A stretch of 64,000 bases of DNA, from the NCBI GenBank assembly GCA_002471275.1, contig DKPQ01000006.1, positions 62,001 through 126,000 on the forward strand. Reading direction: 5' to 3'. Position 1 is the first letter of the stretch; every line of letters begins with the position of its first letter. The position numbers and the translations under genes are program-made. The notes beneath the pieces were generated by a model. That model saw only the letters and a list, made by a program, of their open reading frames with translations, did not search any database and was not told the origin of the DNA. Origin of the DNA: Flammeovirgaceae bacterium UBA7330. GTDB taxonomy: Bacteria; Bacteroidota; Bacteroidia; Cytophagales; Cyclobacteriaceae. Of this stretch, positions 1-7,934 are shown piece by piece.

Positions 1-743
1 CCGGAAATACCATTGGTATCGGAAGGTCCTCTTACACTTCCACCCCAATCTGTTCCTATATCAAAAGGTGATCCACCGGCAGCTACAATCGCGCCGGCGC
101 CACCACTACTACCTGAAGTGGTTCTATTTAGGTCATATGGATTTTTACTTATTCCGTAAATGATATTATTAGTAGAATTAACGCCTAGCACTCCTCCTAT
201 TAGGGTAAACTCTGGTGTATTCGTCTTACCCAACAGGATGGCACCCTGCTCACGTAGGCGTGCCACCACTGTTGCGTCTTCGGTGGGGATGTAATTCATT
301 TTTCCAATCGTACCGCCGGTGCTTACCACTCCTTTTGTCATAAAGGAGTCCTTGATTGTCATCGGAATGCCGTGTAGTTTGCCCGTTGAATTCCCTTTCG
401 AGCGCATTACATCTGCTTTTTTCGCCTCCTCCAACGCCCGGTCAAAACTTTCCATAACAACAGCATTCAGTTGATAATTTACCTGTTCGATCTTATCAAT
501 GTATGCCTTCACAACCTCCAGGGAGGACAGGTTTTTATTCCCAACCTGCTTCACGAGGTCAGTAACTGATGAGTAAATGAATTCGTTTTTGTCTGTATTA
601 GAAATAAATTCCTTAGCCAGAATCCTTTTACCATGACCATGTGCGAGAACAGGTAAAAAAGTTGCTGCTGTCATGCCAGCTGTCAAATGTCCGAGAAAGC
701 TTCTCCGACTATTTGCCTTGGTCTTATATTCTTTTTGATTCAT
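1..743 (-). CDS. Amidase-signature family protein, N-terminal part (runs off the window edge)
   Basis: The reading frame starts at an ATG complementary to 741-743 and stays open to base 1, so about 247 N-terminal residues are visible and the C-terminus is missing. The Ser-cisSer-Lys triad of amidase-signature hydrolases is recognisable: Lys in IPMTIKDS, cis-Ser in SGSSGGAGA and the nucleophilic Ser region GGSVRGP. The N-terminus carries a twin-arginine motif (SRRSFLGHL) followed by a hydrophobic stretch, so Tat export to the periplasm is likely. It lies 34 bp downstream of a second, clearly homologous amidase (778-2322) and ends the visible part of a susC-susD-amidase-amidase operon. Enzymes of this family hydrolyse carboxamide or short peptide-like bonds; the substrate cannot be read from sequence. 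Confidence 0.85.
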   Translation of the reverse strand, partial: MNQKEYKTKANSRRSFLGHLTAGMTAATFLPVLAHGHGKRILAKEFISNTDKNEFIYSSVTDLVKQVGNKNLSSLEVVKAYIDKIEQVNYQLNAVVMESFDRALEEAKKADVMRSKGNSTGKLHGIPMTIKDSFMTKGVVSTGGTIGKMNYIPTEDATVVARLREQGAILLGKTNTPEFTLIGGVLGVNSTNNIIYGISKNPYDLNRTTSGSSGGAGAIVAAGGSPFDIGTDWGGSVRGPSDTNGIS

Positions 744-777
744 TGTGATGTCAATTTTAAATCCTCGATAGCACTAT

Positions 778-2322
778 TTAAACCAGAGGTTCCTTCCATC
801 CTCCCAATTCCTTTTCCAGAAATTCGGCTACGGCAAGTACCTTATGGTCCTGAAAGGGTTGGCCCACAATCTGAACCCCGATAGGCATCCCTTCTTTACT
901 GGTACCTGCACGAACTACTGCAGCTGGCCAACCTGTCAGATTGAAGATTCCTTTATATCCATAAGATCTCGGATCATATGAGCCCGGCTCAAAGACCTGC
1001 GGATTTGGAGAGGCTCCATCAAAATCAACTGGACAAATAACAATGTCATAGGCTTCTATCCATTGCAATAGCTTACTCCTGCTTTGATCCAGATCTTCAA
1101 CAAGTTTTGTGAATTCCTTGGATTCAATTTGATCTACGCTGGCAGAAAGTCGCAGCAAAGGATGCGTTTGGGTAGTTCCATATTTTTCGACCAACCTTTT
1201 TACCCACGCTCTGCCATCAGCTCCAAATAGCTCAAATCTTACCTTTTCAGCTTCCCGGATAGTTTCAACAGGAACATCTTTTGTAAGGGCGATCCCTGAT
1301 GATTTCAAGGCACTCACTGCATCATTTACTGCCTTTACGGTCTCAACTGAACAGGATTTTGTACTCCCATGGTCAATAAACCATGCATATTTAAGTTTTT
1401 TGATATCAACTTTATCCGGATCAACCCATGGCACAGGGTGTATAGCCGCATCAATTTGGTCAGGACCCAGGATAAGGGGCATGATCAGTTTAAGATCTTC
1501 TACATAACGTGCTAGCGGACCTAATACCTGGTATGCATCGAATAAACCTCCATAATCGACGATATGACCAGTGCGAGGCACTCTCCCGGTAGTTGGTTTA
1601 ATCCCTGCAATTCCATTAAAATGTGCTGGTCCCCTGATGCTACCCCCAAAATCCGATCCTATATCAAATGGAGCTCCCCCGGAAGCTACAATGGCTCCCG
1701 CTCCTCCGCTACTGCCTCCTGGGGTATATCCTTCTTTATAAGGATTACTGGTCATGCCGTATACCAGATTCGCGGTAGTTCCGGATAGTGTAAATTCAGG
1801 TGTATTGGTCTTTCCTAATAGGATGGCACCTTCTGCTCTTAGTCTTGCAACAACAGTAGCGTCTCGACCAGGTATAAAATTCTTTCTACCCATTGTGCCA
1901 CCGGTACTTACCACACCCTGCGTTTCCAGTGAGTCTTTAATGGTCATGGGAACACCATGCAATGCACCCATAGTCTGTCCTTTGGCCAACATGGCATCAG
2001 CCTTTTTTGCTTCAGCTAATGCACGCTCTTTACAAGTAAGCACTACTGCATTGATTTGTGGATTAACTTCATCAATCCGTTCATACATAGCTGTTACCAA
2101 TTCGACGGCTGATACCTCCTTATCCCGGATCATTTGTGCTTGCTGAACCGTAGAAGCATATATTAGCTCATCATGAGGTTTGGTGGGCTTATAATATTTC
2201 GACTCTTCTTTTTGCTCACTTAAGATGGAGGGTGACATCAATGCCACACCTCCATTTTTAAGAATTCTACCTGAAGCAGATAAAAAACTCCTTCTATTCG
2301 TTTTTCTGATTTTTGCTTTCAT
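778..2322 (-). CDS. Amidase-signature family hydrolase, probably exported by Tat
   Basis: This 514-residue protein has the length of a full amidase-signature enzyme. The catalytic Lys lies in VPMTIKDS, the cis-Ser in GGSSGGAGA and the Ser nucleophile region reads DFGGSIRGPA. The N-terminus contains NRRSFLSAS, a twin-arginine-like motif, though the following hydrophobic stretch is weak. The start is an ATG 17 bp after the stop of the susD gene, so the two are almost certainly co-transcribed. It is a close paralogue of the partial amidase downstream: the TIKDS, GVVSTGGT and ATVVARLR blocks are shared. I infer that amidase and SusC/SusD act on the same imported amide- or peptide-containing compound. 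The annotation 6-aminohexanoate hydrolase or Glu-tRNA amidotransferase A would be over-precise. Confidence 0.9.
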   Translation of the reverse strand: MKAKIRKTNRRSFLSASGRILKNGGVALMSPSILSEQKEESKYYKPTKPHDELIYASTVQQAQMIRDKEVSAVELVTAMYERIDEVNPQINAVVLTCKERALAEAKKADAMLAKGQTMGALHGVPMTIKDSLETQGVVSTGGTMGRKNFIPGRDATVVARLRAEGAILLGKTNTPEFTLSGTTANLVYGMTSNPYKEGYTPGGSSGGAGAIVASGGAPFDIGSDFGGSIRGPAHFNGIAGIKPTTGRVPRTGHIVDYGGLFDAYQVLGPLARYVEDLKLIMPLILGPDQIDAAIHPVPWVDPDKVDIKKLKYAWFIDHGSTKSCSVETVKAVNDAVSALKSSGIALTKDVPVETIREAEKVRFELFGADGRAWVKRLVEKYGTTQTHPLLRLSASVDQIESKEFTKLVEDLDQSRSKLLQWIEAYDIVICPVDFDGASPNPQVFEPGSYDPRSYGYKGIFNLTGWPAAVVRAGTSKEGMPIGVQIVGQPFQDHKVLAVAEFLEKELGGWKEPLV

Positions 2323-2339
2323 TGATCTGTTGGCATTTA

Positions 2340-3815
2340 TTATTTATCCCACCATACCCTTGTCAAAAGGTTATCTGGACCTTGTCTCTCAACAGCAATG
2401 TCATAATTGGCTTTATTAAGGTTGATTTCACTTGGTGGATATCCTTTCCTTCTGGGTATATCGCTTATCACAGCGTCCTCAGCTATTTCGAGTGTTGGAT
2501 AATCTAACCGCCTCCATTCAGACCAGGATTGCACTCCTTGCATAAAAAAAGAGATCCACTTTTGCTCGCCTATCGATTTCAATGGGTTTGCTACATCATA
2601 AGCGACACTCCCTTGCGACAGGTAATCAGAAATGGATGTTGCATCTGTAATTCCCCATTGCTCGATGGATGCTGTAATGGCTTCTTCATAATAAGTAGAA
2701 GCGGAACCGGTAATCCAACCCCTCTCGGATGCTTCTGAAAGTATAAATAATACTTCAGAGTACGTCATGATCATAAATGGTGAGGTAGAGCTCAAAAGGT
2801 TATTCGCATCGGGCCATGAGACTGCGAAATCGCTTATTCCACTCCCTGATGCTATATCCAATCCTACAGGCATGCCTACAAATCCCCCACCCATGTCTGC
2901 ATTAAAGCTTGTGTCAGCATAAGCATCCAGTCGAGGATCATTCACAGACTTCATCATATCCACAAGTGTGCTAGCGACTCCGTAATTAGGAACACTTAAT
3001 TCGAATCGATAAAACCATGGATTATTGTTAGGTGCAGACTCCAGAAACTTGTATGATGCATTATCATCGTTTGAGCTCAAAACACCTGCCAGAAAAGCCT
3101 CTGAAATCGCCGTACTGGCGACTGTTGGTGCGACTTCCGAAAGCCTGAGACCTACACGCATCTTTAAACTATTCGCAAGTTTCTGCCATTTGGCCATGTC
3201 ACCTCCATAGATGATATCTCCAGAAATATCACCTGCACTAACATCAATCATATCAGATGCTTCAGTCAGCTCATTCAACAAATCCATGTAAATGAATTCC
3301 TGTGTGTCGTATTCAGGTAATGCATATTCCTGACCTTTCAAAGCCTGAGTATATGGTATATCTCCCCATACATCAGTTAAATTGTGATAAGCCCAGGCCT
3401 TAAGGATTTTCGCCACAGCTATCTGATTCACATTTGGCCCTGATAGAGCAGCTAAAGCAACGGTAGCCTCATCAGTATTCAACCTGATGATCTCTTCGAG
3501 ATCGCGCAATCCCCGATTGTAGATTTCGGAGAAGTCTTCTTCTACGATCGCATAGATGTTATCATTTCCTCCACGCAGACCGGCCACCTGCTGAGCATAG
3601 ATCATAGGCGGTATTCCTATGCCCACTAAATCTTGATGATTCCCAAAAATACTTCGTACCAATTCCCGCTCAGCCCCGGTAAATAAACTAGAGGTAGGTA
3701 CTTCTATAGGTTGATTTGGATTCGTATTTAAATCCTCAAAACCATCTGTACAGGAAGCTAATAACATCAGAGCACTTGCGATGACAGTTATATAATTATT
3801 CGTTATTAATTTCAT
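2340..3815 (-). CDS. SusD/RagB-family nutrient-binding outer-membrane lipoprotein (SusD-like_2 type)
   Basis: The 491-residue protein begins with a lipoprotein signal (ALMLLASC, Cys lipobox) followed by TDGFEDLNTNPNQP, the opening typical of the SusD-like_2 branch of SusD/RagB proteins. Such proteins sit on the cell surface as a lid on a SusC TonB-dependent channel and bind the substrate before import. The gene lies 97 bp downstream of a susC gene and 17 bp upstream of an amidase gene on the same strand, which fits one uptake and processing operon. The ligand is unknown. SusD-like_2 members are often next to peptidases or amidases rather than glycosidases, which matches the neighbours here. 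Confidence 0.9.
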   Translation of the reverse strand: MKLITNNYITVIASALMLLASCTDGFEDLNTNPNQPIEVPTSSLFTGAERELVRSIFGNHQDLVGIGIPPMIYAQQVAGLRGGNDNIYAIVEEDFSEIYNRGLRDLEEIIRLNTDEATVALAALSGPNVNQIAVAKILKAWAYHNLTDVWGDIPYTQALKGQEYALPEYDTQEFIYMDLLNELTEASDMIDVSAGDISGDIIYGGDMAKWQKLANSLKMRVGLRLSEVAPTVASTAISEAFLAGVLSSNDDNASYKFLESAPNNNPWFYRFELSVPNYGVASTLVDMMKSVNDPRLDAYADTSFNADMGGGFVGMPVGLDIASGSGISDFAVSWPDANNLLSSTSPFMIMTYSEVLFILSEASERGWITGSASTYYEEAITASIEQWGITDATSISDYLSQGSVAYDVANPLKSIGEQKWISFFMQGVQSWSEWRRLDYPTLEIAEDAVISDIPRRKGYPPSEINLNKANYDIAVERQGPDNLLTRVWWDK

Positions 3816-3912
3816 TTGTTTAGTTTTTTATGTGGTTATCAATATCACATACCAATCCTTTGGCAGCGATGAAAACAACTCTTCCATTATATCAATTATG
3901 ATATTTGAAGAA

Positions 3913-6900
3913 CTACAGTTTTAAATTGATGTTGAATCCAACCATTCGGGGAGAAGGTATAGAAGCACCTTCCAGTCCTTGAACATTATCTGATCCAAGT
4001 GCTATCTCAGAGGGATCAATATGTGGTACGTTCTTGTAAAGAATCGCAACATTTCTACTGAATACAGAGAACGAAACTCCGTTTAGAGATAGTTTTTTAG
4101 CAATTCTATTAGGTAGTGAATATCCAATACTAACCTCACGTAATTTGATATACGAAGCATCATAAATAGATAATCCATCCAAACTATAAAGCTGTTTGAA
4201 ATAGTCCTGAGCTTCCAGATAAATGGTGTTCGGCTCACCATTTTCGAAGACGGCATCTGCTTTTATCCCTCCTCCATCAACTACAGGATCTCTCATTCTA
4301 ACACCTCTGTCATTCAATCCTACAGACTCTATGAACTGACCGTTAGCTATTCCATTTTGAATGGTTTCGGCCCAAAATTCGCCGCCAGCCTGAAAGTCTA
4401 TCAGGGCTGAAAGTCTTACACCTTTATAAGTAAATGAATTCGAAACACCACCCGTATAATCTGGCATGATACTACCAACGATTTCACCTGGATTTCTTAA
4501 GTAGAACCCATTACTACCGACAATTGGCTTTCCACTAGCTTCATCGTAAATAACATTCGGAGCGATGATAGTCCCGTAAGGTTGCCCAACTGTTGCATTG
4601 ACAGTATTTGTACCATCTCTGCCGCCTAATTCAAAGTTGTCCTGACCTTCTGCAAGCTCCAACACTTTATTCTTATTTCTGGCAGCATTTAAATTAATGT
4701 CCCAACTAAAAGACTCACCCTGAATAGGAGTACCAGACAACATCACTTCAACTCCTTTATTTTCCATCTCACCTGCATTGACAATCAATGACTCAAATCC
4801 AGTGGTGGAAGAAACTGGTAGTGCAATAATCTGATCATATGTATTCACTTTATATAAAGTGAAGTCCAGCCCAATGCGATCATTCAAAAACCTCAGGTCA
4901 AGACCTGTTTCAATATTGACTACTGTCTCTGGCTTAAGATTTGCATTTTTTAGCGCATCATCCACTGAAAAAACAGATGTATTACCGTATGGATTACCTG
5001 TGACATAGGTATTGATCAATCGGTATGGATCCGTATCATTACCAACTTGTGCCCAACCTGCTCTAAGCTTTCCAAAAGACAGGAAATCCATTCCCTTCAT
5101 TATATTGGTAAAGACGAAACTACTTGAAAGCGCAGGATATAGGTACGAATTATTATTTAAAGGTAGTGTTGATGACCAGTCATTTCTTAATGAGAACTCT
5201 AAGAACAAATAATCCTTAAATCCAACATTGGCGCTACCATATACACTCTGTACCTCCTTTTCGGTTTTGTAATCTCGCATCTCAGGCCGTTGAAGTGAAG
5301 CTTCCAGATTGTAGAAGTTTGCAACACTCAATCCCCCCTGAGTACGGGCGTAATTATTTTCAAACTTATTCTTTCTTAAGTTTCCACCAAATATTAATCC
5401 AAGGCTAAAATCTGAACCCAGATCGGTATTATATCGACCGAGTAATTCATAGTTGTCTTCTCTAAACTGGTAGATATCTTCCTCGTAGGCATTTTGTAAA
5501 TAACCTCCAATTGAAGCCCTGTCTTCACGCCTATCAGTATAAAAATCAGTTCTGGCATAGAAAGTAAGAGATAAGCCTGGAAGTATATCATAGGTCAAAT
5601 TGACATTTCCAAATACCCTGTCTTTCGTGTCATTATTATAACTCTCATACAGTGTGAAATATGGATTATTGTTATAACTCTGTTCAGTGTGCCTTCCAAG
5701 ACCCTGAGTATTCCATGTCATGTGGTAATACCGATCAGATTTGTACGTTTTTAACCTTGCAGGATCAATTTGTCGTTGCGTCCAGGCATACCAGTAGGTA
5801 AGGACATTTACCGGACGATCTGGTGACCAATCACCTGTAGCAGGCCTTCCTAACGCACTTGTTCTGATATAATTAAACTTTGCTTCAGCAGTAAGTTTCT
5901 CAGTAAGCTTTGCTGATGAGCTAAGTGAAATGGTATTTCTCTTAAGAGAACTATTTGGCATAATACCTTTCTGATCAAGATTGGTATACGATAGCCTGAA
6001 TGCTCCCTGGTCATTTGAACCACTTATTGAAACATTATTAGAAAGTGTAACACCAGTTTCGAAAAAGTCCCTAATATTATTGGGTGTAGCTTCCCATGGT
6101 CTTACTTCACCATAATTTGGCTCACCAGGATACATACTGTCCCAGTGTCTTACCAAAGTACCGTCAAACCTCGGACCCCAACTATTGTTCGCATTGGTGT
6201 TGACTACTTTGTAAGTTTGTCCATCTAAAGGATCAACCACTTCATCAAATGTCAATGCAAAACCGCCTCCATATTCATTTTGCATCTCTGGCAGTAGAAA
6301 GACATTGCTAAACATGGTAGATGAATTGATACTTACACCAATCCCCTTCTGTTTATCTCCACTCTTTGTCGTAATTAATATTACCCCATTGGCAGCTCTT
6401 GATCCATACAATGCTGAAGCACTGGGTCCTTTAAGTATCGAGATAGAGGCAATATCATCAGGGTTAATATCCTGAGCAGCATTTCCATAATCTCTACCTC
6501 CATTTCCGGATGATTGATCTGTAGAATTGTAGTTGGAATTATCAATCGGGGTACCATCAACCACAAAAAGAGGCTGATTATCACCTGCAATTGAATTTAC
6601 CCCTCTGATTAAAATACGCGACGATCCGCCTATATTACCAGAAGAATTGGTGATCTGAACTCCAGCAATTTTACCCGTAAGTGCATTGACTATATTAGTC
6701 TCCTTTGCTTTATCCAAACCTTCTGTGTCCACTTCTTGCACGGTGTATCCAAGTGCTCTCTCTTCCCTTTTTACACCTAATGCTGTCACAACGACCTCGG
6801 CTAGTTGCTCAGTGGTGGTTGTCAGTGAGACATTTATTGAAGTTTCTTTCCCAACTTTAACCTCTTTGGTCTCAAATCCAATATAAGAAACGACCAATGT

Positions 6901-7164
6901 TGAATTCTCATTGGGAACCATTAACTGGAATTTACCATCAAAATCAGTAATGGTACCTACAGACCTGTCTGCTTTTAAGACAACGTTGGCACCTGGTATT
7001 CCTTCATTGGTTGCATCGTCCAATATTGTGCCTTCAATAGTAATACCCTGAGCCTGAGCACTATATACAACAAAGGTAAAAGCCATTAAAAAGCAAAAAA
7101 CCAAATTGAAATTATATAGTCTCTTGGGTAGATATTTTATGCGTTTTTGTAATTCTTTTTTCAT
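3913..7164 (-). CDS. SusC/RagA-family TonB-dependent outer-membrane transporter (no STN domain)
   Basis: This 1083-residue protein has a long basic N-terminal signal region ending near AQAQGITIEG. A carboxypeptidase-like beta-sandwich domain follows at about residues 40-125 (GTILDDATNEGIPGANV), then the TonB plug (VVVTALGVKREERALGYTV, later VDGTPIDNSNYN and ILKGPSASALYGSRAANG) and a large beta-barrel ending in an aromatic-rich C-terminus. This is the standard SusC architecture. It lacks the STN domain seen in the second SusC of the window, so it is not expected to signal to a FecR anti-sigma factor. It is the first gene of the susC-susD-amidase-amidase operon and has a long structured leader (7165-7400). 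Confidence 0.93.
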   Translation of the reverse strand: MKKELQKRIKYLPKRLYNFNLVFCFLMAFTFVVYSAQAQGITIEGTILDDATNEGIPGANVVLKADRSVGTITDFDGKFQLMVPNENSTLVVSYIGFETKEVKVGKETSINVSLTTTTEQLAEVVVTALGVKREERALGYTVQEVDTEGLDKAKETNIVNALTGKIAGVQITNSSGNIGGSSRILIRGVNSIAGDNQPLFVVDGTPIDNSNYNSTDQSSGNGGRDYGNAAQDINPDDIASISILKGPSASALYGSRAANGVILITTKSGDKQKGIGVSINSSTMFSNVFLLPEMQNEYGGGFALTFDEVVDPLDGQTYKVVNTNANNSWGPRFDGTLVRHWDSMYPGEPNYGEVRPWEATPNNIRDFFETGVTLSNNVSISGSNDQGAFRLSYTNLDQKGIMPNSSLKRNTISLSSSAKLTEKLTAEAKFNYIRTSALGRPATGDWSPDRPVNVLTYWYAWTQRQIDPARLKTYKSDRYYHMTWNTQGLGRHTEQSYNNNPYFTLYESYNNDTKDRVFGNVNLTYDILPGLSLTFYARTDFYTDRREDRASIGGYLQNAYEEDIYQFREDNYELLGRYNTDLGSDFSLGLIFGGNLRKNKFENNYARTQGGLSVANFYNLEASLQRPEMRDYKTEKEVQSVYGSANVGFKDYLFLEFSLRNDWSSTLPLNNNSYLYPALSSSFVFTNIMKGMDFLSFGKLRAGWAQVGNDTDPYRLINTYVTGNPYGNTSVFSVDDALKNANLKPETVVNIETGLDLRFLNDRIGLDFTLYKVNTYDQIIALPVSSTTGFESLIVNAGEMENKGVEVMLSGTPIQGESFSWDINLNAARNKNKVLELAEGQDNFELGGRDGTNTVNATVGQPYGTIIAPNVIYDEASGKPIVGSNGFYLRNPGEIVGSIMPDYTGGVSNSFTYKGVRLSALIDFQAGGEFWAETIQNGIANGQFIESVGLNDRGVRMRDPVVDGGGIKADAVFENGEPNTIYLEAQDYFKQLYSLDGLSIYDASYIKLREVSIGYSLPNRIAKKLSLNGVSFSVFSRNVAILYKNVPHIDPSEIALGSDNVQGLEGASIPSPRMVGFNINLKL

Positions 7165-7225
7165 ATTTTTGAATGTTTTTAATTTTTATATTAAAACAAT
7201 AGCCATACGTATTGATATCAATCAA

Positions 7226-7273
7226 TGCAATTCCCGTGGCTGATTTTATCCAGCAGTGTTGCAGCACTGCTGG
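7226..7273 (-). promoter_or_regulatory. SusC leader element, gene-proximal copy (hairpin plus possible pseudoknot)
   Basis: Read on the minus strand, a perfect 9-bp stem CCAGCAGTG / CACTGCTGG (7250-7258 with 7265-7273) closes a six-base loop CTGCAA. About 19 nt downstream the transcript has CCACGGGAATTGCA, whose TTGCA (7226-7230) can pair with TGCAA of the loop, giving a hairpin-type pseudoknot. A second copy with the same loop and downstream block lies at 7344-7386. The element lies 60-110 nt upstream of the susC start. It does not match any riboswitch consensus that I can recall, so the function is open: ligand sensing, RNA stability or a dispersed repeat. Confidence 0.45.
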
Positions 7274-7302
7274 TTTCTTTTTCGCTTGCTCCGAAAAAGA
7301 AA
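7274..7302 (-). repeat. Perfect 11-bp inverted repeat between the two leader elements
   Basis: The arms TTTCTTTTTCG (7274-7284) and CGAAAAAGAAA (7292-7302) are perfectly complementary with a 7-base loop. The structure sits directly upstream, in the minus-strand transcript, of the proximal CTGCAA hairpin. It is AT-rich and has no T-run after it on the minus strand, so it is probably not a terminator; it could stack on or compete with the neighbouring hairpin. Confidence 0.5.
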
Positions 7303-7343
7303 AAGCCATTACTACACTGATATCTGCTCTCTCCAGAAAAGCG

Positions 7344-7386
7344 TGCAATCCCGTGGCTTTAGTTAAAATGGAATGTTGCAGCATTC
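7344..7386 (-). promoter_or_regulatory. SusC leader element, distal copy
   Basis: On the minus strand the 5-bp stem GAATG / CATTC (7371-7375 with 7382-7386) closes the same loop CTGCAA as in the proximal copy. It is followed 22 nt later by CCACGGGATTGCA, again offering TTGCA (7344-7348) to pair with the loop. The stem sequence differs from the proximal copy on both arms while staying complementary, as expected for a conserved RNA structure. The two copies are about 115 bp apart in tandem. Confidence 0.45.
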
Positions 7387-7400
7387 TGATCATTTCAACT

Positions 7401-7874
7401 CCTTAAAAATTAGGTTAATTATTCCGACTAACCTGGCTTAAAAAGATTTGATAACTGTGTTTTCATTGTTGACATTTTACTAGTTTATTCGATAAATACT
7501 AATGTTCCTTTTACTTTAATTGGCAGAGGCACCATCCCGCTTTTTGAGATTGATAACAAAATATTATTCTATACAAGTATGAGATATTTCAGTCTGCTTA
7601 ATCCTTTAAATATTACAAAGTTTAAAATAAATCAAATAGAATATTAATTACAAGCTTATTTAAACGTCTATTAATTATAAATATCATAATTTTTAATATT
7701 TATATTAATACCATAGAATATATTAATATTTTCAAATTTACTTACTGATTTAACGGTGTTGTTTAGAAAATTTGGAATTCCCTTTCTCTTATCTAGCCTG
7801 ATTGGCTCAATTCGCCGATTCCAGACAAAATTCCCGTCTTTGAAAAAGACAATTCGCCAAATAAGGCCTGGAAA
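7401..7874. other. AT-rich intergenic stretch upstream of susC, no gene seen
   Basis: The stretch between the susC leader and the terminator of the next operon has no convincing reading frame. It is very AT-rich around 7560-7740. A match to the minus-strand form of the Bacteroidota -7 promoter (TAAATTTG, complementary to 7733-7740) is present but has no good -33 partner and would imply a leader of over 550 nt, so I do not call it a promoter. Confidence 0.5.
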
Positions 7875-7909
7875 TAAAAAAACCGATGACCCAAAGGATC
7901 ACCGGTTTT
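7875..7909 (-). terminator. Rho-independent terminator after the second susD
   Basis: On the minus strand an 11-bp stem, ACCGGTGATCC with GGGTCATCGGT including two G-T pairs, closes a TTT loop and is followed by a run of seven T. It begins 26-30 nt after the susD stop codon and closes the sigma-fecR-susC-susD region. Confidence 0.85.
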
Positions 7910-7934
7910 CATGTTGTTTATTTGAATGGATTAA

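Noticed and set aside
7112..7393. 93-residue minus-strand frame over the susC leader
   Set aside because: It overlaps the susC start in another frame, and its internal repeat (LQHSILTKATG and LQHCWIKSATG) is explained by the duplicated leader element. Its start lies inside the distal hairpin region.
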